DNA of 64,000 nucleotides from Betaproteobacteria bacterium (GCA_004297625.1 SCTY01000047.1:62001-126000), one strand, 5' to 3'. Shown: positions 47,168-55,669, counted from the first letter of the stretch. The notes: a model not told the origin generated them from the letters alone. A program made the numbers and translations.

Positions 47168-47916
47168 GTACCGACCCTTTCACTGGCCGCCGCGGCTGCG
47201 GCGGCTTTCACTATGCCGATGAAGTCCTGCGCCAGCAGCGACGCGCCGCCGATTAACCCGCCGTCGATGTCGGGCATTGCAAAGAGCGCCGCCGCGTTCT
47301 GCGCTTTGACGCTGCCTCCATAGACGACGCGCATTTCGCCCGGAAGTTTCTTCCTCAGGAACGCGTGCACCGCCTGCGCCTGCTCGGGACTCGCGTTGCG
47401 ACCTGTGCCGATGGCCCATACCGGCTCGTACGCGAGCACGGCCGGCGCCTTCGGATCGATGGCCACCGCGTCGAGCTGGCGCGCCACCACCTCTTCGGTG
47501 CGGCCCGCCTCCCGCGCCTCGAGCGTTTCGCCGACGCACAGGATCGGCGTCAGCCCGGCGCGCTGCGCGGCGGCGAACTTCGCGGCCACGCGCGCATCGC
47601 TTTCGCCGTAGAGCTGCCGGCGCTCGGAGTGCCCGACGATGACGTAGCGGCAGCCGAATTCGCGCAGCATGGCCGCCGACACCTCTCCCGTGAACGCGCC
47701 CTGCTCGTGCTCGCTCACGTTCTGGGCACCCCAGGCAAGCGCACTCCCCTTAAGCCGCTCGGAAACCTGCTGCAAGTACGGAAACGGAGCGCACACCGCG
47801 CATTCCACTGCGTTCGTGCCGGCGATCCCGGCGAGAAGCGCGTCGAGCAGCGCCTGATTCGCAGCCCGGCTGCCGTGCATCTTCCAGTTTCCAGCGACCA
47901 GCCGGTTGCGCGACAT
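47164..47916 (-). CDS. tpiA: triosephosphate isomerase
   Basis: The 250-residue TIM barrel interconverts dihydroxyacetone phosphate and glyceraldehyde-3-phosphate. It has the motifs AGNWKMHG (catalytic Lys and Asn), VIVGHSERR (catalytic His), AYEPVWAIGTGR (catalytic Glu and flexible loop) and YGGSVK. ATG 47916 matches the family start. It is the first clear gene of the tpiA-secG-tRNA-nuo run. Confidence 0.97.
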   Translation of the reverse strand: MSRNRLVAGNWKMHGSRAANQALLDALLAGIAGTNAVECAVCAPFPYLQQVSERLKGSALAWGAQNVSEHEQGAFTGEVSAAMLREFGCRYVIVGHSERRQLYGESDARVAAKFAAAQRAGLTPILCVGETLEAREAGRTEEVVARQLDAVAIDPKAPAVLAYEPVWAIGTGRNASPEQAQAVHAFLRKKLPGEMRVVYGGSVKAQNAAALFAMPDIDGGLIGGASLLAQDFIGIVKAAAAAAASERVGT

Positions 47917-47936
47917 CGGGGTGAATTTTACCGCAG

Positions 47937-48530
47937 TCACACGTACACCGTGCGCGCCGCGTCGGCCGCGAGGCGCCTTGCGATCGACTCCATGATGCCG
48001 ACGAGCCGGCGCATCGCCAGCTCGCGCACCGGCCGAAGCAGCGCGGGCAGGCGCACGCCGCGGCTGAGCGCGAGCGTCTCCTGCGCGTAGAGCCCGAGGA
48101 TCTCGGCGAGCAGCCGCTCGAGCTCCCCGCGCGCGAACGCCGCGCGCAGCGCCTGCCGCGGCCTCTCGCCCTGCGGCCAGGCGGCGAGCACCCTTTGCGC
48201 GGCGCCAAACAGCCGCTCCATGCGCCGCATGCGCACCGGATCGATTTCCTGGTACGGGATGTCGATGCGGATCGGAAAGCGCATCGTCTGGCGGAGAAAA
48301 TCGCGGTCGATCTCTTTCGCGCTCTGCAGCAGCTCAAGCAATATCTGCCTTCCATCGTCCTCCTGCCCTTCGGCGGCCCGGCGGATGATCAACGTGTCCT
48401 TTCGGACCTCCTTCGCCACGTTCGCCGCCAGGAAGTGCTCGAGATGCGGCAACGCGCCGGGCAGCGGCAGCGCCGAGCGCAGCGCGTCGACCGTGCGACG
48501 GCTGAATTCGCCCAGCAGGCGGCGGTTCAA
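47937..48530 (-). CDS. unrecognised soluble protein coupled to a methyltransferase
   Basis: The 197-residue, mostly helical, arginine-rich protein contains RFPIRIDIPYQEIDPVRMRR and a middle segment NVAKEVRKDTLIIRRAAEG. It has no signal peptide or membrane helix. The best start is TTG 48530, which overlaps the methyltransferase stop (TTGA); no ATG lies near. I do not recognise the family. Tight coupling suggests it works with the methyltransferase. Confidence 0.65.
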   Translation of the reverse strand: MNRRLLGEFSRRTVDALRSALPLPGALPHLEHFLAANVAKEVRKDTLIIRRAAEGQEDDGRQILLELLQSAKEIDRDFLRQTMRFPIRIDIPYQEIDPVRMRRMERLFGAAQRVLAAWPQGERPRQALRAAFARGELERLLAEILGLYAQETLALSRGVRLPALLRPVRELAMRRLVGIMESIARRLAADAARTVYV

Positions 48531-49294
48531 GGCCGCGAGGGCTGCGGCTTGACCGCGCGGTGAAAACCGATCATTCCGCAAAAGATCGTCTTCGCGGCGA
48601 CATCCGCATAGCCGACGTCCCGCAGGATCATCGACAGCTCTTCGGCGGAGTAGAACAGCTTCAGGGCCTGGATGAAGTACTGCTTGCAATTGAGCGCCTG
48701 CGGACCGCTGCGGAACAGGAATCCGGTGGCGGCGAGACAGGCGCGCAGATACGCGTAGTACAACGTCTCCACCACGCTGTTCGCGGGACGCAGCATGTCG
48801 CAGTGATGGAAGCGCCCGCCGGGCTTGAGCACGCGGAAGGCCTCCTCGGCGACACGCTTGATGCGCAGGTGGCGCGAGGCGTATTGCAGGGTCACGACAT
48901 CGAAATGCCCGTCGGGAAACGGCAGACTGTGCACGTCGCCGATCACGCTGCGGATCTTCATTCCCTTGGCGGCCGCGCGCCGCTGGCCGACCTCCTGCAT
49001 CGCGCCGCTGCGGTCCATGGCGTGCACCTCGAGCGCCGGCTCGCGGCCGAGCAGCGCGATGCCGATGGCATTCGTGCCCGCGCACAAATCGAGCACGCGC
49101 TGGCCGGGACGCACGTCCACGGTGGCCATGAAGCGGCGCAGGAACCAGTTCCACAGCCCCAGGCTGGCGACGTAGTTGGCGCGGTCGTAATAGGGAGCGA
49201 CGTCGGCGAAGACGTCGTTCAGCTGCTCGGCCCATACGGCGCCGAAGTACTGCTCACGGACTGCTTCGCGGGAAGCGAGGGGGGGTGGGTTCAT
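48527..49294 (-). CDS. SAM-dependent methyltransferase, UbiE/COQ5-like
   Basis: The 255-residue Rossmann-fold enzyme has SAM motif I in VLDLCAGTNAIGIALLG, acidic motif II (VHAMDRSGAMQEVG), FDVVTLQYASRHL and the post-motif segment FRVLKPGGRFHHCDML. The N-terminal half resembles ubiquinone/menaquinone methyltransferases. The motif I variant AGTNAIG and the divergent C-terminus argue for another substrate. GGAGGTTACTG precedes ATG 49294. Confidence 0.82.
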   Translation of the reverse strand: MNPPPLASREAVREQYFGAVWAEQLNDVFADVAPYYDRANYVASLGLWNWFLRRFMATVDVRPGQRVLDLCAGTNAIGIALLGREPALEVHAMDRSGAMQEVGQRRAAAKGMKIRSVIGDVHSLPFPDGHFDVVTLQYASRHLRIKRVAEEAFRVLKPGGRFHHCDMLRPANSVVETLYYAYLRACLAATGFLFRSGPQALNCKQYFIQALKLFYSAEELSMILRDVGYADVAAKTIFCGMIGFHRAVKPQPSRP

Positions 49295-49365
49295 CAGTAA
49301 CCTCCGGTCGAAGGGCATTAAAGCCGAGACTTCGGTGCGCCGTTTGACCTACCTCAAAACTGATG

Positions 49366-50646
49366 TCAAAGATATCCCAGCCACCGTGGCAGGAAAAGCA
49401 CAATCGCGGGGACGAACGTAAGAACCAGCAGCATCGCGGTCATCGCGCCGACCAGCCACAGGCACCAGCCGAGGGTGGATTCCATCGGTATGCCCGCGAG
49501 CCGGCACGTCACCATGAGGTTCACCGCGGTGGGCGGGGTGAACTGCCCGATGGCGACGTTGATGGTGATGATGATCCCCAGCCACACCAGGTTCCAGCCG
49601 TAGGCCATGGCGACCGGAACGAGGAACGGGAGGAAGATGAAGTAGGTGGCGATGGCGTCGAGCGCCGTGCCCGCGACGAGCAGCATCGCCGTGATCGCGA
49701 GAAGCAGCCATACCTCGCTCGTGCCCGTGCCGGTAAGCCATTTTGCGAATTCGTTGAACACGCCGATGGTGTCCACCGCCCAGCCGAAGAGCGCGGCGAG
49801 GCCCACGATGAACAGGATCACCGCCGAGACTTCCGCCGACTCGGCAAGCAGATCCCACACCGCGCGCCAAGTCATCGAGCGGTAGACGCCGAGGGCGACA
49901 ATGAGTCCGTACGCGACCGCCACCACCGCGGCTTCGGTCGGCGTGAACAAGCCCGAGCGCATGCCGCCGAGGATGATGACGGGCGCGAGCAATCCCCAGC
50001 CCGCTTCCCTGAGGCTTTGCCAGAAGGGCGGCGTCGCTTCTTCGTCGGCCCTGCCCCAGCCATGGATGCGGGCGAACGCCATCGAGGCGCCGATCAGCGT
50101 CGCGCCGGTGAGTATCCCCGGAATCAGCCCGGCGGCGAACAGCGCCTGCACGCTCGCCTGCGGCACGAGCACCGAGTAGATGATGAGCGCGATCGAGGGC
50201 GGAATCACGATCGCGGTCGAGCCGCCCGCGGCAATCAGCGTCGCGCTGAACGCCTTCGGATAGCCGGCGCGCGTCATGGCGGGAATCATGATCGCGCCGA
50301 CCGCGGCGGCGTCCGCGGGTCCCGAGCCCGAGATTCCGCCGAGCACCATGCACACGAGCACTGCCGCGGCGGCGAGCCCGCCGGCGCGCTTGCCGACGAT
50401 CGCTTCCGCGAGGCGCACGAGGCGCGCGGCGACTCCCGAGCGCTCGAAGATCATGCCGGCGAGGATGAAGACCGGAATCGCGATCAGCGGGTACTTGGCG
50501 ATGCCGCTGTAAACCGTGGTGGGCACCGACATGATGCCCATCTTCGCCGCGACGATCGCCGCCACGGCGCCGAGCCCGAGCGCCACCGCGAGCGGCACGG
50601 CCGCGCACATCAGGAGGATGAAGACGCCGAAGAGCAGCCCGCTCAT
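49366..50646 (-). CDS. dctM: TRAP transporter large permease DctM
   Basis: The 426-residue protein has about 12 helices and carries the DctM signatures KYPLIAIPVFILAGMIFERS and VLGGISGSGPADAAAVGAIM. It drives Na+-coupled uptake with DctQ and the binding protein encoded upstream. A small GC-rich inverted repeat separates it from dctQ. Confidence 0.95.
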   Translation of the reverse strand: MSGLLFGVFILLMCAAVPLAVALGLGAVAAIVAAKMGIMSVPTTVYSGIAKYPLIAIPVFILAGMIFERSGVAARLVRLAEAIVGKRAGGLAAAAVLVCMVLGGISGSGPADAAAVGAIMIPAMTRAGYPKAFSATLIAAGGSTAIVIPPSIALIIYSVLVPQASVQALFAAGLIPGILTGATLIGASMAFARIHGWGRADEEATPPFWQSLREAGWGLLAPVIILGGMRSGLFTPTEAAVVAVAYGLIVALGVYRSMTWRAVWDLLAESAEVSAVILFIVGLAALFGWAVDTIGVFNEFAKWLTGTGTSEVWLLLAITAMLLVAGTALDAIATYFIFLPFLVPVAMAYGWNLVWLGIIITINVAIGQFTPPTAVNLMVTCRLAGIPMESTLGWCLWLVGAMTAMLLVLTFVPAIVLFLPRWLGYL

Positions 50647-50654
50647 TTGTCTGC

Positions 50655-50673
50655 TGACCCCCTGTCAAGGGGG
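50655..50673. repeat. GC-rich inverted repeat between dctQ and dctM
   Basis: GACCCCCTGTCAAGGGGGC is a 5-bp C/G stem with a 6-base loop. It is nearly identical to the outer hairpins of the element at 38787-38888, and like that element it lies between two genes of one operon. Confidence 0.65.
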
Positions 50674-50677
50674 CGAC

Positions 50678-51091
50678 TCACTTGCTCCTCAAGACAAAGA
50701 GGAACCCCTGAGCGATGCGCGCAAGGATAACAAGCGAAAGAATCGGCAGCCAGATGGTGTAGATCCATTGCTGCCAGCCAAGCCCCGGCGTCGTGACCTC
50801 CATGTCGTAGTCGTCCCACGCCATGCGCGTGCCGAACCACAGGAGCAGCCCCATCATGAGCGCGCTGCACGCCAGGCCGAAGAGCAGCCAGCGGCGCTTC
50901 CAGCGCCAGCCCAGCCTGTCGATGAAGTAGGTGACGGCCATCTGGTTGCCGTCGAGGAACGCCTTCGCCGAGCCGACGAAAGTCAGGAATACCAGGAGAA
51001 ACACCGACACCTCCTCCGTGAAGGCGAAGGAGATGTCGGTGAGATAGCGCACGAGCACGTTCCCCAGGGTGATCAGGCAGATCGCCGCCAT
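50678..51091 (-). CDS. dctQ: TRAP transporter small permease DctQ
   Basis: The four-helix protein carries the family feature TLGNVLVRYL...FTEEVSVFLLVFLTFVGSAK. ATG 51091 gives 137 residues but starts within the first helix. The open frame continues upstream to the dctP stop (RVERFLGAAA and about 20 more residues), with only CTG codons as possible starts (for example 51142). The true N-terminus probably lies there. Confidence 0.88.
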   Translation of the reverse strand: MAAICLITLGNVLVRYLTDISFAFTEEVSVFLLVFLTFVGSAKAFLDGNQMAVTYFIDRLGWRWKRRWLLFGLACSALMMGLLLWFGTRMAWDDYDMEVTTPGLGWQQWIYTIWLPILSLVILARIAQGFLFVLRSK

Positions 51092-51159
51092 TGCGGCGGC
51101 GCCCAGGAAGCGCTCGACCCGGAAGCTCGCTCCCGGGGGCAGTGTCGGCGGCGAGGCGA

Positions 51160-52182
51160 CTACTTCTTGCGGCTCGCGATCGATGCTTCCGCCTTCTTCA
51201 CGAGCTCGGGACCGATCTGCTTCGCCCACTTGTCGTACACCGGTTTGGTGGTCTTGACGAAAGCCGCCCTCTCCTGCGGCGTGAGCTTCACCACTTTCAC
51301 GCCCATGCCCTCGATCGACTTCACCACGGCGGGATCGGCGCCGGTCATGCCCTCGCGCGCGATCTGGAGGTTGTACTTGCCCGCCTCGATGGCGGCTTCG
51401 CGCACGATCTTGCGGTCCGCCGGCGTCCAGCTTTCCCACACCTCTTTATTCACCACGAAGATGAGCGGATCGGCGACGTAGCCCCACAGCGTGACGTTCT
51501 TCTGCCCCACGGTGTGCAGCTTCGCGGCGGTGAAGATGGTGAGCGGGTTCTCCTGGCCGTCGACCGCGCCGGAGGCGAGCGCAGGCTGCGCATCGGCCCA
51601 GCTCATCTGCGTCGGGTTGGCGCCGAGCGCGCTGAAGGTGTCGAGGAACAGCGGCGATCCGACCACGCGGAACTTCAGCCCCTTGAAGTCCTCGGGCTTG
51701 CGCAGCTCGCGCTTGGAGTTGGTCACCTCGCGGAAGCCGTTCTCGCCCCAGGCGAGCGGCACCACGCCGGCTCTTTCGAGCCGCGCGAAGATGTCCTTGC
51801 CGACCGGGCCCTTCGTCAGCGCGTCGATCGCGGCGTAGTCGGGCATCAGGAACGGCAGCGAAAAGAGGTTCAGCTCCTTGATCTGCGGCGACCAGTTGAT
51901 GGTCGAGCCGATCGCCATGTCGATCACGCCCTGGCGGATGGCGGTGAACTCGCGCGTCTGGTCCCCCGCGACGAGCGACACGCCCGGATAGAGCTTCATG
52001 TTGATGCGGCCGTTCGTCTTCTGCCGCACGATCTCGCCCCAGCGCTCTCCCGCCTTGCCCCACGGGAAAGCCGTTCCCACAACGGTCGAAAGCCGGTATT
52101 CATTCTGGTACTTCGTCTGCGCGAACGCCGGCATCGCGGCGGCCGCAATGGCCAGCGCCGCGATCAGATGCCTCGTTTTCAT
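51160..52182 (-). CDS. dctP: TRAP transporter periplasmic binding protein DctP
   Basis: The 340-residue protein has a signal peptide ending in AMPAFAQ. The DctP fold includes the conserved Arg in LKFRVVGSPLFLDTF and ALASGAVDGQENPLTIF. It captures an organic acid, with the carboxylate held by the Arg, and delivers it to DctQM. The neighbouring E1 genes suggest a 2-oxoacid-related substrate, but the sequence does not show it. Confidence 0.94.
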   Translation of the reverse strand: MKTRHLIAALAIAAAAMPAFAQTKYQNEYRLSTVVGTAFPWGKAGERWGEIVRQKTNGRINMKLYPGVSLVAGDQTREFTAIRQGVIDMAIGSTINWSPQIKELNLFSLPFLMPDYAAIDALTKGPVGKDIFARLERAGVVPLAWGENGFREVTNSKRELRKPEDFKGLKFRVVGSPLFLDTFSALGANPTQMSWADAQPALASGAVDGQENPLTIFTAAKLHTVGQKNVTLWGYVADPLIFVVNKEVWESWTPADRKIVREAAIEAGKYNLQIAREGMTGADPAVVKSIEGMGVKVVKLTPQERAAFVKTTKPVYDKWAKQIGPELVKKAEASIASRKK

Positions 52183-52195
52183 GTCGTTCCCCTTC

Positions 52196-53137
52196 CTAGT
52201 TGAAATTATCCAACGCGCCGACGATGCGCTCGGCCGTGATGCGTGCCTCGTCTTCGAGCGGCTTCGCGTAGCCCACCGGAACGCGCGGCCCTCCGAGGCG
52301 CTTCACCCTCGCCCCGATGGCTTCGGCAATTGTAGCGGCGATTTCCGCGCCGAAGCCCGCGGCCTGCACCGCTTCGTGCACGACGAGCAACCTTTGCGTT
52401 TTATTAACTGAAGTCAAAACCGTTTCCCGGTCCCAGGGCCATAACGTACGAAGATCGATTACCTCGACCGAGCGCTTGGATTTCTGCGCCGCCTCGAGTG
52501 CGGCATGGAGCGTGCGCGACCAGGTCACCAGCGTCACCTCGCTGCCGCTTTTCAAAATCCTCGCCTTGCCGAGCGGCACGCCCTCCGCGGCCACCTCGCC
52601 GCGGAGGCCCCACAGCTCCTTGTGCTCCATGTAGATCACCGGGTCGCCGCACTCGATCGCGTGCGCGAGCAAGCCGTAGTTGTCCTGCGCAGTGGCCGGC
52701 GTCGCCACCACGAGGCCGGGGATGTGCGCGAACCAGGCTTCGAGGCTCTGCGAATGCTGCGCGGCCGAGCCGCTCCACAACCCGATCGGCATGCGCGCCA
52801 CCAGCCCCACGCGACCCTGACCGCCGAACATGTAGCGCGCCTTCGCCGCCTGGTTGACAATCTCGTCCATCGCGCACAGCGCGAAATCGACCACGCGCAT
52901 CTCCACCACCGGCTTCAGCCCGGCGAGCGCCATGCCGACCGCGGCGCCCATGATCGTCGCCTCGGAAATCGGCGTGTCGATCACGCGCGCGGCGCCGAAT
53001 TCCTTCTGCAGCCCCTTGTACTGCTGGAAGATGCCGCCGCGCCCGACGTCCTCGCCGAGCACGACGACCTTGTCGTCCTTCGCCATGGCCTGCCGCACCG
53101 CAAGGCACGAAGCTTCGGCGTAGCTCATCAGCGCCAT
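52196..53137 (-). CDS. 2-oxoacid dehydrogenase E1 beta subunit
   Basis: The 313-residue transketolase-like protein has VVVLGEDVGRGGIFQQYKGL, RVIDTPISEATIMGAAVGMA, SAAQHSQSLEAWFAHIPGL and a C-terminal domain with VEVIDLRTLWPWDRE. It pairs with the alpha subunit in the pyruvate/acetoin/branched-chain family. ATG 53137 overlaps the alpha gene by 10 nt. No E2 or E3 gene is adjacent, so the in vivo complex is uncertain. Confidence 0.9.
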   Translation of the reverse strand: MALMSYAEASCLAVRQAMAKDDKVVVLGEDVGRGGIFQQYKGLQKEFGAARVIDTPISEATIMGAAVGMALAGLKPVVEMRVVDFALCAMDEIVNQAAKARYMFGGQGRVGLVARMPIGLWSGSAAQHSQSLEAWFAHIPGLVVATPATAQDNYGLLAHAIECGDPVIYMEHKELWGLRGEVAAEGVPLGKARILKSGSEVTLVTWSRTLHAALEAAQKSKRSVEVIDLRTLWPWDRETVLTSVNKTQRLLVVHEAVQAAGFGAEIAATIAEAIGARVKRLGGPRVPVGYAKPLEDEARITAERIVGALDNFN

Positions 53138-54081
53138 TGGCCCGACCCCGTGTCCTGAACGTCCTGGTACGCCTCGACAGCCGGCGGCCATGGCGCTGCC
53201 GCCGCGATCTCGAGCGCGCGCTTGACCTCGTTTTCCGCTGCTTCGCGGATTCTTCTCGCGTCCTCCGGCGGAAGATTTTTGCCGGCAAGGATCAGCGGAT
53301 CGTTCTCGAGAGCCCGCGAGAGCTCTCCTCCATCGCGGTAGGCCGCCGGGTCGACGGATACATGACCCTTGAAGCGGTAGGTAATCGCGTGAAGGAATTG
53401 CGGACCCTCGCCTCTCCTCACCTTCTCGAGCAGCCCGGCGGCTTCCTGATCTACGGTAAAGACATCGTTGCCATCGACCTGCTCGCCCGGAACGCCGATG
53501 GCGCGCGCGCGAGCAAGCGCGCCCTCGCCCGCCGTCATCGTGTCGGTCGCGGTGGTGGCCGACCAGCGATTGTCTTCGCAAATGAAGAGTAGCGGCAGTG
53601 CGTGAATCGCCGCCCAATTGAGCGCCTCGAGGAACGGGCCGCGGTTGACCGCGCCGTCGCCGAAGAAGCAGGCGACGATGCGCTTCTCGCCGCGGATCTT
53701 GATCGCATGCGCCGCGCCCACCGCGATCGGCATGCCGGCGGCCACCACCCCGTTCGCGCCGAGCATTCCGACCGAAAAGTCGGCGATGTGCATCGAGCCG
53801 CCCTTGCCGCGGTTGAAGCCGGTCGCGCGGCCGAAGAGCTCGCACATCATGCGCTCCATCGACGCGCCCTTGGCCAGCGTGTGGCCGTGGCCGCGGTGTG
53901 TCGAGGTAATGAAGTCTTCCTTGCGCAGGTTCACGCATACACCGGCCGCCACCGCTTCTTGGCCAGTGGAAAGGTGCAGCGGCCCGCGTACCTGGGCCTG
54001 CGACAGGCTCGCGCCGAACGCGGCCACGCCGCCTTTCGACGCTTCCTCGGCCGCGTTCTCGAACGCGCGGATGCGCGCCAT
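53128..54081 (-). CDS. 2-oxoacid dehydrogenase E1 alpha subunit (thiamine diphosphate)
   Basis: The 317-residue protein has RGHGHTLAKGAS, NRGKGGSMHIAD, the ThDP motif FFGDGAVNRGPFLEALNWAA...EDN and a phosphorylation-loop-like region near YRFKGHVSVDP. It resembles AcoA (acetoin dehydrogenase) and PdhA. The frame continues upstream of ATG 54081 for about 13 family-like codons (SSEERARALYRT), so initiation may be non-ATG. Confidence 0.9.
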   Translation of the reverse strand: MARIRAFENAAEEASKGGVAAFGASLSQAQVRGPLHLSTGQEAVAAGVCVNLRKEDFITSTHRGHGHTLAKGASMERMMCELFGRATGFNRGKGGSMHIADFSVGMLGANGVVAAGMPIAVGAAHAIKIRGEKRIVACFFGDGAVNRGPFLEALNWAAIHALPLLFICEDNRWSATTATDTMTAGEGALARARAIGVPGEQVDGNDVFTVDQEAAGLLEKVRRGEGPQFLHAITYRFKGHVSVDPAAYRDGGELSRALENDPLILAGKNLPPEDARRIREAAENEVKRALEIAAAAPWPPAVEAYQDVQDTGSGQWR

Positions 54082-54158
54082 CGTGCGATACAGCGCGCGC
54101 GCTCTTTCTTCGGATGAGATAACCTAGTCCCCTTTAGGCAGAAGTTTACCGAATCGAC

Positions 54159-54635
54159 ATGGTCGAGAAACTGAATTCAGGCGACGTTTTTCCCAGGATG
54201 ACGCTGAAGCTCGTCGACGGCGGCACGCTCGAGTTGCCGGACGGTCTCGACGCAAAGTACAAAATCGTCCTCTTCTACCGCGGCCACTGGTGACCGTATT
54301 GCAGGCGGCAGTTGGCCGCCTTCGAAAAAGCGAAGCAGGACCTGGCGGCGGTCGGCGCCAAAGTCGTCGCGGCGAGCGTCGATCCGCTCGATAAGGCAAA
54401 GGAAGTCGCCGATACCGTGTCGTTCCCGGTCGCCTATGGCGCCACGCGCGAGACCGCGGACCGCATCGGCGCGTGGTGGGAAGACCGGCGCAGCATCATC
54501 CAGCCCTCGGAGTTCGTGCTGGGTGCGGACGGCAAGGTGCGCAGCTCGACCTATAGCTCCGGTCCCATCGGCCGCATCGAGCCGGCCGACGTCGTCAAGC
54601 TCATCAACTTCTACGAAAAGCAGACGAAAAAGTAG
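54159..54635 (+). CDS. selenocysteine-containing peroxiredoxin/thioredoxin-like protein (UxxC)
   Basis: The frame encodes 158 residues if TGA at 54291-54293 is read as selenocysteine 45. The active-site region then reads FYRGHW-U-PYCRRQLAAFE. It matches the AhpC/TSA-like redoxins whose motif is RGxWCPxC, with Sec replacing the first Cys and Cys48 as partner. Both sides of the TGA keep the fold and codon bias (EFVLGADGKVRSSTYSSGP downstream), so this is not a random stop. A 7-bp hairpin follows at the spacing expected for a bacterial SECIS. A nonsense mutation or sequencing error is the alternative. It is divergent from the E1 alpha gene and upstream of the ECF sigma gene. Confidence 0.83.
54303..54321 (+). 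promoter_or_regulatory. candidate SECIS element of the selenoredoxin gene
   Basis: AGGCGGC (54303-54309) and GCCGCCT (54315-54321) form a perfect stem around loop AGTTG. The loop begins 17 nt after the TGA (16 nt between) and has G at position 2. This agrees with the bacterial SECIS rules of a short apical loop, a G in its first two positions and 16-37 nt spacing. Confidence 0.7.
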
Positions 54636-54672
54636 CGGAGAGTTTGGCTTCCTGCGTTTGGCGGGCCGAAAG

Positions 54673-54693
54673 CCTTACAGGGCGAATGTAAGG
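54673..54693. promoter_or_regulatory. inverted repeat CCTTACA-N7-TGTAAGG upstream of the sigma factor gene
   Basis: The dyad lies 33 nt before the TTG start of the ECF gene. Its left arm with following bases, CCTTACAGG, recurs at 55555-55563 and, on the other strand, at 59120-59128. It may be an operator or part of the ECF promoter. Confidence 0.45.
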
Positions 54694-54725
54694 TTTCGCG
54701 GCGCGGCGAGGTCTTAACTGCCAAG

Positions 54726-55298
54726 TTGACCGAAAAAATCCTCCCTTCCGAGCTGGCCGAGCACCGCCCCTACCTGCTCAAGTTCGCGGTGCTTCAGGTC
54801 GGGCGGAAAGAAATCGCGGAAGACCTCGTCCAGGAAGTGCTGCTCGCGGCACTCAAGGGTGTCGACGGCTTTTCCGGCAGGTCCTCCGTGCGCACCTGGC
54901 TCACCGCGATTCTCCTCAACAAGGTCGCCGATCACCGGCGCCTCGCCGCGCGCGAGGTGTCGATCGAAGCGCAGGAGCAGGCGCTGGGAACGGACAGCGT
55001 CGAGGCGATGTTCCAGGCGAACGGCCGCTACGCCAGCATGCCGCAGGAATGGCGCAGCCCGGAGGAGTCGCTCACCGACAAGCGGTTCTTCGACGCGCTG
55101 GAGGCTTGCCTGAGGCGGCTATCCGAGCTGGGAAAGCAGGTCTTTCTCCTGCGCGAGCTCATGGGGCTTTCCATCGAAGAAATATGCAAGGAGCTCGGGG
55201 TTACCACGACGAACTGTCACGTGCTGCTTCATCGCGGTCGCATGCGGCTGCGAAGCTGCCTGGAGGACGGGTGGTTCGCCGGGCGGCGCGACCGGTAA
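54726..55298 (+). CDS. ECF-type RNA polymerase sigma factor
   Basis: The 190-residue protein has sigma region 2 (RPYLLKFAVLQVGRKEIAED, then LVQEVLLAAL and SSVRTWLTAILLNKVADHRR) and region 4 (LGKQVFLLRELMGLSIEEIC, then TTTNCHVLLHRGRMRLR). The linker is long for the family. The start is the TTG at 54726; no ATG is available. A zinc-finger mini anti-sigma gene follows after 13 nt, the usual arrangement for stress-responsive ECF systems. Confidence 0.92.
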   Translation: MTEKILPSELAEHRPYLLKFAVLQVGRKEIAEDLVQEVLLAALKGVDGFSGRSSVRTWLTAILLNKVADHRRLAAREVSIEAQEQALGTDSVEAMFQANGRYASMPQEWRSPEESLTDKRFFDALEACLRRLSELGKQVFLLRELMGLSIEEICKELGVTTTNCHVLLHRGRMRLRSCLEDGWFAGRRDR

Positions 55299-55311
55299 GG
55301 CCCTTTCCACC

Positions 55312-55497
55312 ATGCTTAGCTGCAAAGACGTCAGCACTCTCCTTTCCGACCGGCTGGATCGAAAACTCAGCTTGAGGGAACGCATCAGCCTGCGCATACA
55401 CCTCGCGATGTGCACCGGCTGCTCGCGGGTGGAGCGTCAGCTCGAATTCCTGCGCGAGGCGCTCTCCGGGCTCGTCAAGCCGCCCGACCGGGATTAA
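55312..55497 (+). CDS. mini anti-sigma factor with zf-HC2 zinc finger (copy 1)
   Basis: The 61-residue protein has the motif HLAMCTGC (H-x3-C-x2-C) and an upstream Cys (MLSCKDVSTLLSDRLDRKLS), the zinc-binding anti-sigma domain. It has no membrane helix, so it should be a soluble, probably redox- or metal-sensitive inhibitor of the sigma factor encoded 13 nt upstream. A paralogue lies at 56295-56483. Confidence 0.88.
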   Translation: MLSCKDVSTLLSDRLDRKLSLRERISLRIHLAMCTGCSRVERQLEFLREALSGLVKPPDRD

Positions 55498-55554
55498 AGC
55501 CGAGCGGTTTCAGTCGGAACGTCGACTTCTCTTGGTCGGATGCGATGGCCGAGA

Positions 55555-55563
55555 CCTTACAGG
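55555..55563 (+). promoter_or_regulatory. CCTTACAGG motif upstream of the first secreted peptide gene
   Basis: This repeats the left arm of the dyad at 54673, including the following CG after one base. It lies 106 nt before the ATG at 55670. The function is inferred only from recurrence. Confidence 0.35.
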
Positions 55564-55669
55564 ACGTTCATCAAGCAAATCTCGACGCGCGCGCATGAAA
55601 TGGCATGCACGCAGGCACGACTGATCAATACCCGTCCGACGTGGATGGCAACCATCAAAGGAGATCGAC

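Noticed and set aside
54291..54293. TGA in the redoxin gene as an ordinary pseudogene stop
   Set aside because: It sits exactly on the active-site Cys column, no other damage is seen, a SECIS-like hairpin follows and a second gene shows the same arrangement.
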